This document shows, piece after piece, positions 1-8,377 of a stretch of DNA of 64,000 nt. The translations under genes were made by a program, and so were the position numbers. This DNA is from Ellagibacter isourolithinifaciens (GTDB taxonomy: Bacteria; Actinomycetota; Coriobacteriia; Coriobacteriales; Eggerthellaceae). How positions within the stretch are numbered: the stretch's first letter is position 1; every line of letters begins with the position of its first letter. Where the stretch lies: contig NZ_WAJR01000002.1 in the NCBI RefSeq assembly GCF_008831035.1, positions 142,688 to 206,687 of the forward strand, in the 5' to 3' direction. The notes beneath the pieces were generated by a model that saw only the letters and a list, made by a program, of their open reading frames with translations, was not told the DNA's origin and ran no database searches.

Positions 1-1871
1 TGCAGTCCGTTATCTCCGACGGCAACGTTTCCATCACTGGCGGCTATACGCTCGACGCGGCCAAGCAGATGAAGACCGTGCTCGAGTCCGGCTCGCTGCC
101 TGTGAGCTTCGAGTATGCGCAAAGCCAGGTCGTCGGCCCGACGCTCGGCCAGGATGCGCTGCAGTCCGGCGTGCTCGTAGCGCTCATCGGCCTTGTGATC
201 GTTATGATTTACCTGCTCGTGTTCTACGAGGGGCTCGGCATCATCACCGCGGCGGCAATGGCCGTGTTCGCAGCGATTTACCTGGGCATCCTCGCGCTGC
301 TTTCCGCATTCGGCCTGTTCAGCCTTTCTATGGCGGGCATCGCCGGCGTCGTTTTGACCATCGGCATGGCGGCCGACTCCTCCATCCTGACGCTCGAGCG
401 CTTCCGCGAGGAAATTCGCATGGGCCGAAGCGTGCGCGCTGCATCCATCACGGGTGTCCGCCACGGCATCCTGACCTCGATCGACGCCGACCTTGTGACG
501 CTCGTCTCCGCGCTCACGCTGTTCTTCCTGGCGAGCGCCTCGGTCAAGGGCTTCGGCATGACGCTTGCTTTGGGTATCGTGTGCGACATCGTCATGATGC
601 TTCTGTTCAAGGCGCCGCTCATCCGTCTTCTCGCCCCGAAGCTCATCGCGAAGCACCCCAAGTTCTGGGGCGTGGAGGACTGCATCGAGGCTGTGCCTTA
701 CTTCCAGGGCGTGAAGCAGGCCGCTTCCCGCAAGGACGTGCGCGGCCGCTTCATCAAGCTCGACATCAACCTTTTGGGGCTTAAGAAGATCTTCCTCACC
801 GTGGCCTGCTGCGCGATGGTGCTTGTCGCCATTATCGTCGGCGTGCGCGGTATGAACTTCGGCATCGAGTTCGTCGGCGGCACGTCGGTGACCTTCCACG
901 GCACGGGCGACGTTACGACTGAGCAGGTCCGTGATGCGTTCAGCGATGCGGGCGAGTCCGACGCGGTCATCCAGACCACGACGGCCGACGGCGAGCCGGG
1001 CTTCCTCGTCCGCACCACCACGACTTCCGCTGAAGATGCGACGGCGACGGCGAACGAGGTGGCGGACACCTTCGGTTGGACAACCGACAGCTTCGAGGTC
1101 ACCACGATCGGTCCTGACTGGGGCGCAAGCGTCATCCAGTCGTCGGCAATCGCGTTCTTCATCTCGCTGTTGCTGATCATCGCCTACATCTCGATTCGCT
1201 TCCGCGATCCGAAGATGGGCGTGACCGCGGTTGTGGCGCTGCTGCATGACCTCGTCATCGTCGTGGGCGTTTACGTGCTCGTCGGTCGCGAGATCACCCC
1301 GAACACCATCGCCGCCCTGCTCACCATCTTGGGTTATTCGCTCTACGACACGGTGGTCGTGTTCCACCGCATCAACGAGAACATGAAGGACGAGTCGGTG
1401 AAGTGCACCTTCGCCACCATGGCGAACCACTCGGTGAACGAGGTTCTCGTGCGATCGCTCAACACGTCGATCACCTCGCTCATCCCAGTTGTTGCGATGC
1501 TGCTGTTCGGCGGCGAGACGCTGAAGGACTTCGCGCTCGCCATGACGATCGGTCTGGTGTGCGGCTGCTACTCGTCTTACGCCATCGCGACGCCGCTCTA
1601 CGTCATCTGGAAGACGCACGAGCCGCGCTTCAAGAAGCTGCAGAAGAAGTACGGCAACGACATCCAGCGCTGGTTCCTGAATCGCCTTCCGGGTGCGGCG
1701 GTCCCCGCTGTGGCTGCGGCGGCTGCTGGTGACGCGGCTTCTTCGGTGGACGCTGGCGCTTCCGAGGGTTCGGCGGCTGTGACTTCGGCAGTGTCGCCTC
1801 ATGACGCGGCGGTTTCGCCCGACTTCGGCAAGAAGAAGCCTTCGCGCGCCGAGCGCAAGGGGAAGAAGTAA
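1..1871 (+). CDS. secDF: Protein translocase SecDF fusion (5' partial)
   Basis: Membrane component of the Sec translocon that uses the proton gradient to pull exported proteins across the membrane. The reading frame is open from base 3, so the N-terminus lies outside the window. The visible part starts in the SecD periplasmic/transmembrane region (SGSLPVSFEYAQS), runs through the SecD membrane block with a GMAADSSILTLERFREE loop, and continues without a stop into a complete SecF half (FGIEFVGGTSVTFHGTGD, then SIRFRDPKMGVTAVVALLHD and LGYSLYDTVVVFHRINEN). SecD and SecF are thus one polypeptide, as in several Gram-positive lineages. The C-terminus is an Ala/Ser-rich tail ending in a lysine/arginine cluster. 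The upstream half could not be checked. Confidence 0.95.
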   Translation, partial: QSVISDGNVSITGGYTLDAAKQMKTVLESGSLPVSFEYAQSQVVGPTLGQDALQSGVLVALIGLVIVMIYLLVFYEGLGIITAAAMAVFAAIYLGILALLSAFGLFSLSMAGIAGVVLTIGMAADSSILTLERFREEIRMGRSVRAASITGVRHGILTSIDADLVTLVSALTLFFLASASVKGFGMTLALGIVCDIVMMLLFKAPLIRLLAPKLIAKHPKFWGVEDCIEAVPYFQGVKQAASRKDVRGRFIKLDINLLGLKKIFLTVACCAMVLVAIIVGVRGMNFGIEFVGGTSVTFHGTGDVTTEQVRDAFSDAGESDAVIQTTTADGEPGFLVRTTTTSAEDATATANEVADTFGWTTDSFEVTTIGPDWGASVIQSSAIAFFISLLLIIAYISIRFRDPKMGVTAVVALLHDLVIVVGVYVLVGREITPNTIAALLTILGYSLYDTVVVFHRINENMKDESVKCTFATMANHSVNEVLVRSLNTSITSLIPVVAMLLFGGETLKDFALAMTIGLVCGCYSSYAIATPLYVIWKTHEPRFKKLQKKYGNDIQRWFLNRLPGAAVPAVAAAAAGDAASSVDAGASEGSAAVTSAVSPHDAAVSPDFGKKKPSRAERKGKK

Positions 1872-1947
1872 GGCGGAGCGGCTTTTGCCGGTTTGCGCGA
1901 ATGCGATTGATTTGCGAGCCCTTGCACGATAAGGCGGGGGCTCGCTC

Positions 1948-1963
1948 TATACTTACGGGTAAG
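1948..1963 (+). promoter_or_regulatory. Candidate -10 with overlapping CTTAC palindrome
   Basis: TATACT at 1948-1953 lies about 70 bases before the DUF1292 start. It runs into the palindrome CTTACGGGTAAG (1952-1963). The best upstream -35-like hexamer (TTGCAC, 1922-1927) is 20 bases away, longer than ideal, so the promoter call is tentative. Confidence 0.3.
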
Positions 1964-2020
1964 ACTTACAGCTACGAGAATGCGGCACCCAATCGGTGCG
2001 CGAAAAGAGAGGAGCGCCCC

Positions 2021-2341
2021 GTGCGCGAAGGTTCGAACCCTAATTTTTGCCCGCCCGTCGAGGAGGGCCTGACCATCAACTTCGAGGACTCCAAAGGCGA
2101 TGCGACCGTTCTGGAATTCCTCGGCCTGCTTCTGCATGGCGGCCACCGCTATGGCGTGTTTTTCCCGGTGAGCGAGGAGGAGCCGGCGCTCTCTTCGGGC
2201 GAGGTGATCATCCTTGAGGCGGTGGAGTTCGACGAAGACGACCAACCGTCTGCCTTCGAGCTTGTGGAGGACGAAGGCGTGGCGATGGAGGTGTATGCCG
2301 CGTTTCAGGAAGCGACGAAGGGCCTCTACGACTTCGAGTAG
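2021..2341 (+). CDS. DUF1292 family protein
   Basis: Small acidic cytoplasmic protein of the DUF1292 (YrzB-like) family, function unknown. The protein is 106 residues from a GTG start at 2021, preceded by GAGAGGAG at a good distance. An ATG at 1901 in the same frame is less likely, because the intervening stretch carries the promoter-like sequence. The typical DUF1292 pattern is visible: a hydrophobic strand (DATVLEFLGLLLHGGHRYGVFFPV) followed by acidic loops and EVIILEAVEFDEDDQPSAF. It is followed by a hairpin that could terminate it. It is probably monocistronic. Confidence 0.8.
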   Translation: MREGSNPNFCPPVEEGLTINFEDSKGDATVLEFLGLLLHGGHRYGVFFPVSEEEPALSSGEVIILEAVEFDEDDQPSAFELVEDEGVAMEVYAAFQEATKGLYDFE

Positions 2342-2377
2342 GAGCTGCTCCTGCCGCGTCAACCAAGGGAATGGATG

Positions 2378-2407
2378 AAGCGCTGCGCCGGCGATGGTGC
2401 GGCGCTT
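2378..2407 (+). terminator. Hairpin after the DUF1292 gene
   Basis: AAGCGCTGCGCC and GGTGCGGCGCTT pair over 12 positions (two wobbles) around a 6-base loop, followed by CGTTGTTG. It lies between converging genes and can serve the left one. Confidence 0.45.
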
Positions 2408-2539
2408 CGTTGTTGAGCGGGCCTCTTTTGTCGGGCGGGTTTACTCGCCGCCCTCCGTTGCCGAGTGCTGATGGGGTGCGACTTTCAATGGCTGCTCGGG
2501 CGTGAGGCTGCGAGTGCGTGGCTGGCTTTGCGAGGCGCT

Positions 2540-4105
2540 CTATTTCGCGAACGCTTCCTCCAGTATGCGCTCGAAGGGCTCTTTCGATGCGGCAGCCTTC
2601 GCGAGCAGGGCGTCTTTCTTGTCGCGCGTGAGGCGCTTGAAGCGATATTCTGCGCTCATCGCGTCGTGCTTGGTGGAGAATTCCGCGCTTGCGAGCAGGG
2701 TGAGCGGCCCGCGCCCGCGCGTGTACTTCGCACCCGTGCCTGCGCGATGCCGGGCGAGGCGTGCCTCGATGTCGGGGGTGTAGCCGGTGTAGAGCGTGCC
2801 GTCGCCGCATTCGAGGACGTAGAGGTAGTAGCGCTTGGGCTCGCTTGTCGGCGTGCTTGCGGTGGGCGAGGGCGGAGCGGCGTCGGCGGGGGCGACGTTT
2901 GCGCTCGTGCCGTCGGGCTCGGGCTTGGGCTTGGGGCCGACGCTCGTGCTCTCGGGCTTAAGCGCGCCACCTCCGGGCAGTGTAATCTCTTTTCCCAGCT
3001 CGCTTGCGAGTTCGGGGAGAAGTTTTGCCAGTGTGGCGTCGATCGTCTTCTTCTTCAGCTCGCATTCCCATACCACGTGAACGCGCCAGCCGTCGGCTTC
3101 GAGCGCGGCGACGTTCTCGCGGTCGCGCTCGACGTTTCGCTCGAACTTCGCGGTCCAGTACTCCACGTTCTTCTTAGGGGTCGAAAGTTTGCAGTGCGGG
3201 CATCGGTGCCAGAAGCATCCGTTCACGAACACGCAGACTTTCTTGCCTGGCCAGGCGATATCGGGGTGCCCTGCGACCTTCCACTGCAGGCGGTATCCGC
3301 CAAGTCCCGCCGCGCGCAGCCGCTCGCGCATCAAAAGCTCGGGCTTGGTGTTGGCGCGCTTGTTTCCCTGCATCGACTTGTGCACCGCGAAGTTCGAGGC
3401 GGCAGGTGCGTCGATTCGTATGGTGCCATAGGAAACGGAGCCGCCTTTGCGGGTGCGGACGGTTGCGATTCCCTTTGCGTGGTTGCGGTGCGGCTCCTCG
3501 GTGGCGCCTTCGTCCGCCGCCGTTTCCCGCTGCCGGTCTACTTCCGCCAGCTCGTCGGCAATCGCGCGGAGTTCGTTGCCCCAGCGCTCGATGAGGCGCT
3601 CGGTTTTCCAGGCGGCGTTCGCAGGGCTTGTCGAGGGAAGCACGTGCGCGACAAGCCCGACTTTCCACTGCAGGTAGCGCTTATAGAGGCGGCCCGCCGT
3701 GGCGCCGTTGCAGATGACGGCCTCGATATGCGCGCACTCGATGATGCGCTCGATGTGCGCGGGCACGACGTTTTTGATGCTCGCGTCCGAGGACCCCTTG
3801 ATGTCGCATTCCTCGATGGCATCCCACAGCGCGATGCCGCCCTCGAGGAGAAGCGCCTTCTTCGCGGCAATCGACTCCTCAAGCGATGCTGTGCTGCCGT
3901 TCGGGGGCAGGGGCTCGCCTTCGTTGGGCGGCACCGGCTTGCCGAGGGAGTGCGCGATGACGCGCCAGAAGCGGTTTTGCGGGTTGCCGTAGTAGAAGGC
4001 GTTCGCGCGCGAGAGCACCGAGGGAAACGACCCTAGCACGAGGACGCGGGAGTGCTCGTCGAATACCGGATCGAACCCGTGCGAGATATGCTGATAGCTT
4101 GCCAT
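2540..4105 (-). CDS. Triple-domain repair nuclease: deoxyinosine/uracil glycosylase + Vsr endonuclease + GIY-YIG nuclease
   Basis: A single 521-residue protein joins three DNA-repair domains. Residues 1-180 are a Mug/DNA-deoxyinosine glycosylase of the UDG superfamily: motif GSFPS (25-29), YYGNPQNRFWR (38-48) and the second active-site motif LPSTSPAN (156-163). Residues 240-370 are a very-short-patch repair endonuclease: KRANTKPELLMRERL, then PDIAWPGKKVCVFVNGCFWHRCPHC with the catalytic Asp/His and zinc Cys/His pattern, and VVWECEL. After a Pro/Ala/Thr-rich linker (about 381-423), residues 425-521 are a GIY-YIG domain (YYLYVLECGDGTLYTGYT, then HRAGTGAKYTRGRGP and a Glu near 486). No Dcm-type methylase is adjacent. 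The likely role is processing of deaminated bases or T:G mismatches; that the three activities work together is inference. Confidence 0.9.
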   Translation of the reverse strand: MASYQHISHGFDPVFDEHSRVLVLGSFPSVLSRANAFYYGNPQNRFWRVIAHSLGKPVPPNEGEPLPPNGSTASLEESIAAKKALLLEGGIALWDAIEECDIKGSSDASIKNVVPAHIERIIECAHIEAVICNGATAGRLYKRYLQWKVGLVAHVLPSTSPANAAWKTERLIERWGNELRAIADELAEVDRQRETAADEGATEEPHRNHAKGIATVRTRKGGSVSYGTIRIDAPAASNFAVHKSMQGNKRANTKPELLMRERLRAAGLGGYRLQWKVAGHPDIAWPGKKVCVFVNGCFWHRCPHCKLSTPKKNVEYWTAKFERNVERDRENVAALEADGWRVHVVWECELKKKTIDATLAKLLPELASELGKEITLPGGGALKPESTSVGPKPKPEPDGTSANVAPADAAPPSPTASTPTSEPKRYYLYVLECGDGTLYTGYTPDIEARLARHRAGTGAKYTRGRGPLTLLASAEFSTKHDAMSAEYRFKRLTRDKKDALLAKAAASKEPFERILEEAFAK

Positions 4106-4112
4106 GCGTGAA

Positions 4113-4145
4113 AGTATAGCGCAGCCGCAGCGTTGCGCTTGTCAA
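4113..4145 (-). promoter_or_regulatory. Leaderless-type promoter of the triple nuclease gene
   Basis: On the minus strand a TATACT (4118-4113) ends only 7 bases before the ATG at 4105, so the transcript would start at or next to the start codon. A TTGACA sits upstream (4145-4140) but with a long 21-base spacer. No ribosome-binding site is visible. Confidence 0.5.
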
Positions 4146-4298
4146 GCCCCTTGCGCGAGCCTTTGGCGCACAAAAAATTTTCTCCTGGGGTTTTGCGGTG
4201 GTGGAAAACTGCGTTTTCGAGGCGCCCAAACAATGCGCGCCTTTCGTGACGAGGTGGGGTTATGCCGATTTCGGGGCAAGTGGAAAACTATCGGGAAA

Positions 4299-4314
4299 AC
4301 ACCATCTATGGATT
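4299..4314 (+). promoter_or_regulatory. NrdR box 1 (weaker)
   Basis: ACACCATCTATGGATT matches the remembered NrdR consensus ACACWATATMTWGTGT at about 11 of 16 positions. Its start is exactly 31 bases before that of box 2, about three helical turns, the usual arrangement of paired NrdR boxes. Confidence 0.55.
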
Positions 4315-4329
4315 TTTCAATATAAGAAA

Positions 4330-4345
4330 ACACAACATCTTGTGT
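4330..4345 (+). promoter_or_regulatory. NrdR box 2 (strong)
   Basis: ACACAACATCTTGTGT matches the remembered NrdR consensus at 15 of 16 positions and sits inside the longer palindrome AAACACAACATCTTGTGTTT. It lies directly upstream of the candidate -35 of the nrdD promoter, the expected place for repression of ribonucleotide reductase by NrdR. Confidence 0.8.
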
Positions 4346-4374
4346 TTGAATGTCGTATCATAAGCACATAAGAT
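4346..4374 (+). promoter_or_regulatory. Candidate nrdD promoter
   Basis: TTGAAT (4346-4351) and TAAGAT (4369-4374) are separated by 17 bases, immediately after the NrdR boxes. This leaves a leader of about 140 bases before nrdD. I see no recognisable riboswitch in that leader. Confidence 0.5.
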
Positions 4375-4520
4375 AGGTGGATGCGCAGGCGTCCGCACGC
4401 AGTAAACCCCTTAAAGATCGTGAGTAGCGTCTCTGACGTCGGGAAATACCTTCCCGCGCGGTCGCGTCCCCATTGCGGGCGAGCAAGACGGTTTCAGATA
4501 AGCAACGAAGAGGAAGTGCC

Positions 4521-6743
4521 ATGAAGATTATCAAGCGCAGCGGCTCGGAAGTGCCCTTCGACATCGACAAGATTGTGAACGCCATCAAGGCCGCCAACAA
4601 CGAGGTTCCGCAAAACGAGCGCTTGACCGACGAGCAGGTTGCGCTCGCCGCCCATAGCGTCGAGTGGCTGTGCGGTCGCTCGGGTCACACTGTGTCGGTC
4701 GAGGAAATCCAGGACATGGTGGAAGACCAGATTATGGCGCAGGGCCGCTACACCGTGGCGCGCAAGTACATCATCTACCGCTACGTGCAATCCTTGAAGC
4801 GCCATTCCAACACGACCGACGACAAGATCCTCTCGCTCATCGAGTGCAACAACGAGGAGGCGAAGCAGGAGAACTCCAACAAGAACCCCACGGTGAACTC
4901 CGTGCAGCGCGACTATATGGCGGGCGAGGTGTCCAAGGACATCACGATGCGCTTGCTGCTTCCGCCCGAGGTGGTGCGCGCGCACAACGAAGGCATCATC
5001 CACTTCCACGATTCTGACTACTTCGCGCAGCATATGCACAACTGCGACCTGGTGAATCTGGAAGATATGCTGCAGAACGGCACCGTCATCTCGGGCACCA
5101 TGATCGAGCGCCCGCACAGCTTCTCCACCGCCTGCAACATTGCGACGCAGATTATTGCGCAGGTGGCCAGCTGCCAGTACGGCGGGCAGTCCATCTCGCT
5201 CACGCATCTAGCGCCCTTCGTCGACGTTTCCCGCCAGAAGATTCGCCGCCAGGTGCTCCAGGAGATCAACCAGCTCGGGCTCGAGGCCAACGCTGACCGC
5301 GTCGCCGAAGTGGTGGAAGGTCGCCTGCGCGACGAGATCCGCCGCGGTGTGCAGACCATCCAGTACCAGGTCGTCACGCTGATGACCACCAACGGTCAGG
5401 CCCCGTTCGTCACCGTGTTCATGTACCTGAACGAGGCTCGCTCCGAGGCCGAGAAGCACGACCTCGCCATGATCGTCGAGGAAACGTTGCGCCAGCGCTA
5501 CGAGGGCGTGAAAAACGAGGCTGGAGTGTGGATCACGCCGGCGTTTCCCAAGCTCATCTACGTGCTCGAGGAAGACAACGTGCGCGAGGACTCGCCGTAT
5601 TTCTATCTCACGCAGATGGCGGCGAAGTGCACGGCGAAGCGCATGGTGCCCGACTATATCTCCGAGAAGAAGATGCGCGAGATGAAGCTGTCCAAGGGCG
5701 AGACGGAGGGCAACGGCGATTGCTACACGTGCATGGGGTGCCGCAGCTTCCTCACGCCCGACCGTTCCGGCAACGGCTACGACAACGTGGCGAACGCGGG
5801 CAACTACGAACCGGGCAAGCCGAAATACTATGGGCGCTTCAACCAGGGCGTTGTCACCATCAGCTTGCCTGATGTGGCGCTTTCTTCCCATGGTGACAAG
5901 GCGAAGTTCTGGGAGATTTTCGACGAGCGTCTCGAGCTGTGCCGTAAGGCTCTCATGTGCCGCCATAATCGCCTGAAGGGCACGCTTTCCGATGCCGCGC
6001 CGATTCTGTGGCAGTACGGTGCGCTTGCGCGCCTTGAGAAGGGCGAGCCGATCGACAAACTGCTCTACGGCGGATATTCCACCATTTCGCTTGGCTACGC
6101 GGGGCTCTACGAGTGCGTGAAGTACATGACCGGCCACAGCCATACCGAGGCGGAGGGCACGCCGTTCGCCATGGAGGTCATGCAGCATATGAACGACAAG
6201 TGCGCCGAGTGGAAGGCTGAGACCAATATCGACTTCTCGCTCTACGGCACGCCGCTCGAGTCGACCACGTACAAGTTCGCGAAGGCGCTGCAGCGTCGCT
6301 TTGGCGTGATCCCCGGCATCACCGATAAGGGCTACATCACGAACAGCTACCATGTGCATGTGACCGAGCAGATCGACGCCTTTGACAAGCTGAAGTTCGA
6401 AAGCGCGTTCCAGCGTCTGTCTCCGGGTGGGGCTATCAGCTACGTGGAAGTCCCCAATATGCAGGACAACCTGAAGGCCGTCATCCGCGTCATGCAGTAT
6501 ATCTACGACAACATCATGTACGCGGAGCTCAACACGAAGAGCGATTATTGCCAGGTGTGCGGCTTCGACGGTGAGATTCAGATTGTGGAAGACGACGGCA
6601 AGCTCGTGTGGGAGTGCCCTCACTGCGGCAATCGCGATCAGGAAAAGCTCAACGTTGCACGCCGTACCTGCGGTTACATCGGCACGCAGTTCTGGAACCA
6701 GGGCCGTACGCAGGAAATCAAGGATCGCGTGCTGCACCTGTAG
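4521..6743 (+). CDS. nrdD: Anaerobic (class III) ribonucleoside-triphosphate reductase
   Basis: Oxygen-sensitive glycyl radical enzyme that reduces ribonucleoside triphosphates to deoxy forms. The protein is 740 residues from an ATG at 4521 behind GAAGAGGAAG. Residues 1-95 are an ATP-cone (MKIIKRSGSEVPFDIDKI). The catalytic barrel follows, then two CxxC pairs near the C-terminus (CQVCG and CPHCG, zinc site) and the glycyl radical loop RTCGYIG with Gly718 as the radical site. No nrdG activase gene lies next to it, so the activase must be elsewhere. Two NrdR boxes upstream predict NrdR repression. A strong terminator follows, so it appears monocistronic. Confidence 0.97.
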   Translation: MKIIKRSGSEVPFDIDKIVNAIKAANNEVPQNERLTDEQVALAAHSVEWLCGRSGHTVSVEEIQDMVEDQIMAQGRYTVARKYIIYRYVQSLKRHSNTTDDKILSLIECNNEEAKQENSNKNPTVNSVQRDYMAGEVSKDITMRLLLPPEVVRAHNEGIIHFHDSDYFAQHMHNCDLVNLEDMLQNGTVISGTMIERPHSFSTACNIATQIIAQVASCQYGGQSISLTHLAPFVDVSRQKIRRQVLQEINQLGLEANADRVAEVVEGRLRDEIRRGVQTIQYQVVTLMTTNGQAPFVTVFMYLNEARSEAEKHDLAMIVEETLRQRYEGVKNEAGVWITPAFPKLIYVLEEDNVREDSPYFYLTQMAAKCTAKRMVPDYISEKKMREMKLSKGETEGNGDCYTCMGCRSFLTPDRSGNGYDNVANAGNYEPGKPKYYGRFNQGVVTISLPDVALSSHGDKAKFWEIFDERLELCRKALMCRHNRLKGTLSDAAPILWQYGALARLEKGEPIDKLLYGGYSTISLGYAGLYECVKYMTGHSHTEAEGTPFAMEVMQHMNDKCAEWKAETNIDFSLYGTPLESTTYKFAKALQRRFGVIPGITDKGYITNSYHVHVTEQIDAFDKLKFESAFQRLSPGGAISYVEVPNMQDNLKAVIRVMQYIYDNIMYAELNTKSDYCQVCGFDGEIQIVEDDGKLVWECPHCGNRDQEKLNVARRTCGYIGTQFWNQGRTQEIKDRVLHL

Positions 6744-6768
6744 CGGAAGTATGCTCCTAAGTATTCGG

Positions 6769-6800
6769 AAGGCCGCCCAAGGGCGGCCTTCTTTCGTTTC
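6769..6800 (+). terminator. nrdD terminator
   Basis: Stem AAGGCCGCC / GGCGGCCTT with a 4-base loop, followed by CTTTCGTTTC. A strong rho-independent terminator. Confidence 0.85.
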
Positions 6801-6924
6801 GCGATGGGGTAGGCTGGACGGCAGCGAAGTGCTCGGGCGTATTCCAGCGCTTGGCCGAACATGTGCGCCGTTCGCTCGCGGTTCGCCGGTTGCGTTGGGC
6901 GGCGCAGCACTCTGCAAAGATGCG

Positions 6925-7884
6925 CTATTGCTGCGTCGGGGGCGTGGCGCCTGCTGCTTTCTCGACGAAGCCCTCGGCATAAGAGCTCGGCACGACAAGC
7001 GAGCCGCCCGATTCGCGCAGGCTTTGGTTTACCAGGTGCATCTGGCGCAGCTTGAAGGCGATTTCGTCGTCTCGGTAGATTTCGGTGGCATCATGGAGCA
7101 TGGCGGCCACATCCTTCTCGACCTCCGCGAGCACGATGCGCGCGTCCTTTTCACGTTCTGCTTTCGCTGCTGCCGCCATGGCGTTTTGGAGCTCTTTCGG
7201 GATCACGATGTCGCGGATTTCCACCGAGATGATGGATATGCCCCAAGGGCTTGTTTTCTCTTCGATCTTGTCGCGGAGTTCCTGGTCCAACTTGTCGCGA
7301 TGGACGGTTACGTCGGACAAGCTGTTTCTGCCGATCGCGTCGCGAAGTGCTGTCTGCGATGCCATCGATACGGCGTCGTAGTAGTTCTCCACTTCCATGC
7401 AGGCTTTTTCAGCGTCCCAAATCATCCAGAATATGGCAGCATCCACATTGACGGGCACAAGGTCTGAAGTCAAAATCTCCTCGGCGCTAAAGCCTGTCAA
7501 CATCGTGCGCAGGTCTGCTTTGAGTGCGACGTGCTCGATGAAAGGGATAGTGAAATAGGGGCCGGGTCCTGCCATGCGGTTAAATGCGCCTAGGCGCAAG
7601 ATGACGTCGCGTTCCCATTGCGAGGCGATATGCACCGTGAAAATGGCTATCGTTGCCAAAGCGAATCCGATGCACAGAACCCAGATATTCATTGCGCCGG
7701 CAATTAAGTATCCGATAACGGCGACAAGTGCGAACACGATGATGAACACAAACGCCGAAAACACATTCGCAGCGTTGTCGTTCACGTGCCTGGTGCTCGG
7801 AGAATTCAAGAACTCGATTTCGGCGGAACGGGCGTTTACAGCTTGTGCGGCAGCGTTTTTCGTCTTGTTGTTAAGAAATCCCAT
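6925..7884 (-). CDS. SPFH/Band 7 (slipin-like) membrane protein
   Basis: A 319-residue protein with two closely spaced N-terminal membrane segments (about residues 40-85), followed by an SPFH/prohibitin-homology domain (ASQWERDVILRLGAFNRMAGPGPYFTIPFIE, later VEIRDIVIPKELQNAMAAAA) and a charged, coiled-coil-like C-terminal part. Slipins assemble membrane microdomain scaffolds; the specific role here is unknown. The ATG at 7884 is preferred because GAGGAG lies 10 bases upstream; a GTG at 7890 is too close to it. The start overlaps the end of the upstream GntR gene, so the two are co-transcribed and probably co-regulated. Confidence 0.88.
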   Translation of the reverse strand: MGFLNNKTKNAAAQAVNARSAEIEFLNSPSTRHVNDNAANVFSAFVFIIVFALVAVIGYLIAGAMNIWVLCIGFALATIAIFTVHIASQWERDVILRLGAFNRMAGPGPYFTIPFIEHVALKADLRTMLTGFSAEEILTSDLVPVNVDAAIFWMIWDAEKACMEVENYYDAVSMASQTALRDAIGRNSLSDVTVHRDKLDQELRDKIEEKTSPWGISIISVEIRDIVIPKELQNAMAAAAKAEREKDARIVLAEVEKDVAAMLHDATEIYRDDEIAFKLRQMHLVNQSLRESGGSLVVPSSYAEGFVEKAAGATPPTQQ

Positions 7885-8311
7885 AGTCACGCTTCTCCTC
7901 TTCTGCTTCGCGGGACTTGCGCTCCATATCGTCGATGACTGAAAGCATGCGATCGCGGGTCTCGCGATACGTCATGCCCTTCGATCGGTATTGCCTGATG
8001 CAGTTTTCGAGCAGGGCGTCGATCGCATCCTCTTCGGATTCGTCGGGCGAAACGTCTCGCTGCACGAACATGCCGCGTCCTCGTACGGACACAATCAACC
8101 CAGAAAGCTCGAGGTCGCGATACGCTTTCGTCACGGTGTTGTAATTGATCTTTGCGTCTGCTGCTAACCCGCGTACACTGGGAAGCTGCTCTCCTGGCTT
8201 GAGAACTCCCGTGCGGATCAGGTAGGAGAAGCGGTTTCGCAGCTGGGCCCATATGGGCAGGTCAGATGCTTCGTCTACGCGAAATACAACATTGTCTTCA
8301 TTCGTTTGCAA
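7871..8311 (-). CDS. GntR-family transcriptional regulator (YtrA type)
   Basis: A 146-residue regulator. Its N-terminal winged helix (LPIWAQLRNRFSYLIRTGVLKPGEQLPSVRGLAADAKINYNTVTKAYRDLE) is typical of GntR proteins. It has only a short C-terminal helical tail, as in the YtrA subfamily, and no ligand-binding FCD or UTRA domain. It overlaps the slipin gene downstream by 14 bases, which suggests autoregulated control of that gene. YtrA regulators more often sit with ABC transporters, as the second one in this window does (at 21159-21539). Confidence 0.9.
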   Translation of the reverse strand: MQTNEDNVVFRVDEASDLPIWAQLRNRFSYLIRTGVLKPGEQLPSVRGLAADAKINYNTVTKAYRDLELSGLIVSVRGRGMFVQRDVSPDESEEDAIDALLENCIRQYRSKGMTYRETRDRMLSVIDDMERKSREAEEEKRDYGIS

Positions 8312-8377
8312 TCTGTCACCTTTTTGGATTGATCTTGTCGTTTTTCGTCGTTTGCGGTCTATGCCGGTATAGCTTCA

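Noticed and set aside
2465..4036. Long plus-strand frame opposite the triple nuclease
   Set aside because: It mirrors the minus-strand codons in GC-rich DNA, has no family features and no ribosome site; the minus strand shows clear catalytic motifs.
5208..6998. Long minus-strand frame opposite nrdD
   Set aside because: Antisense shadow of a fully recognisable NrdD; the product is rich in His/Arg/Leu without domains.
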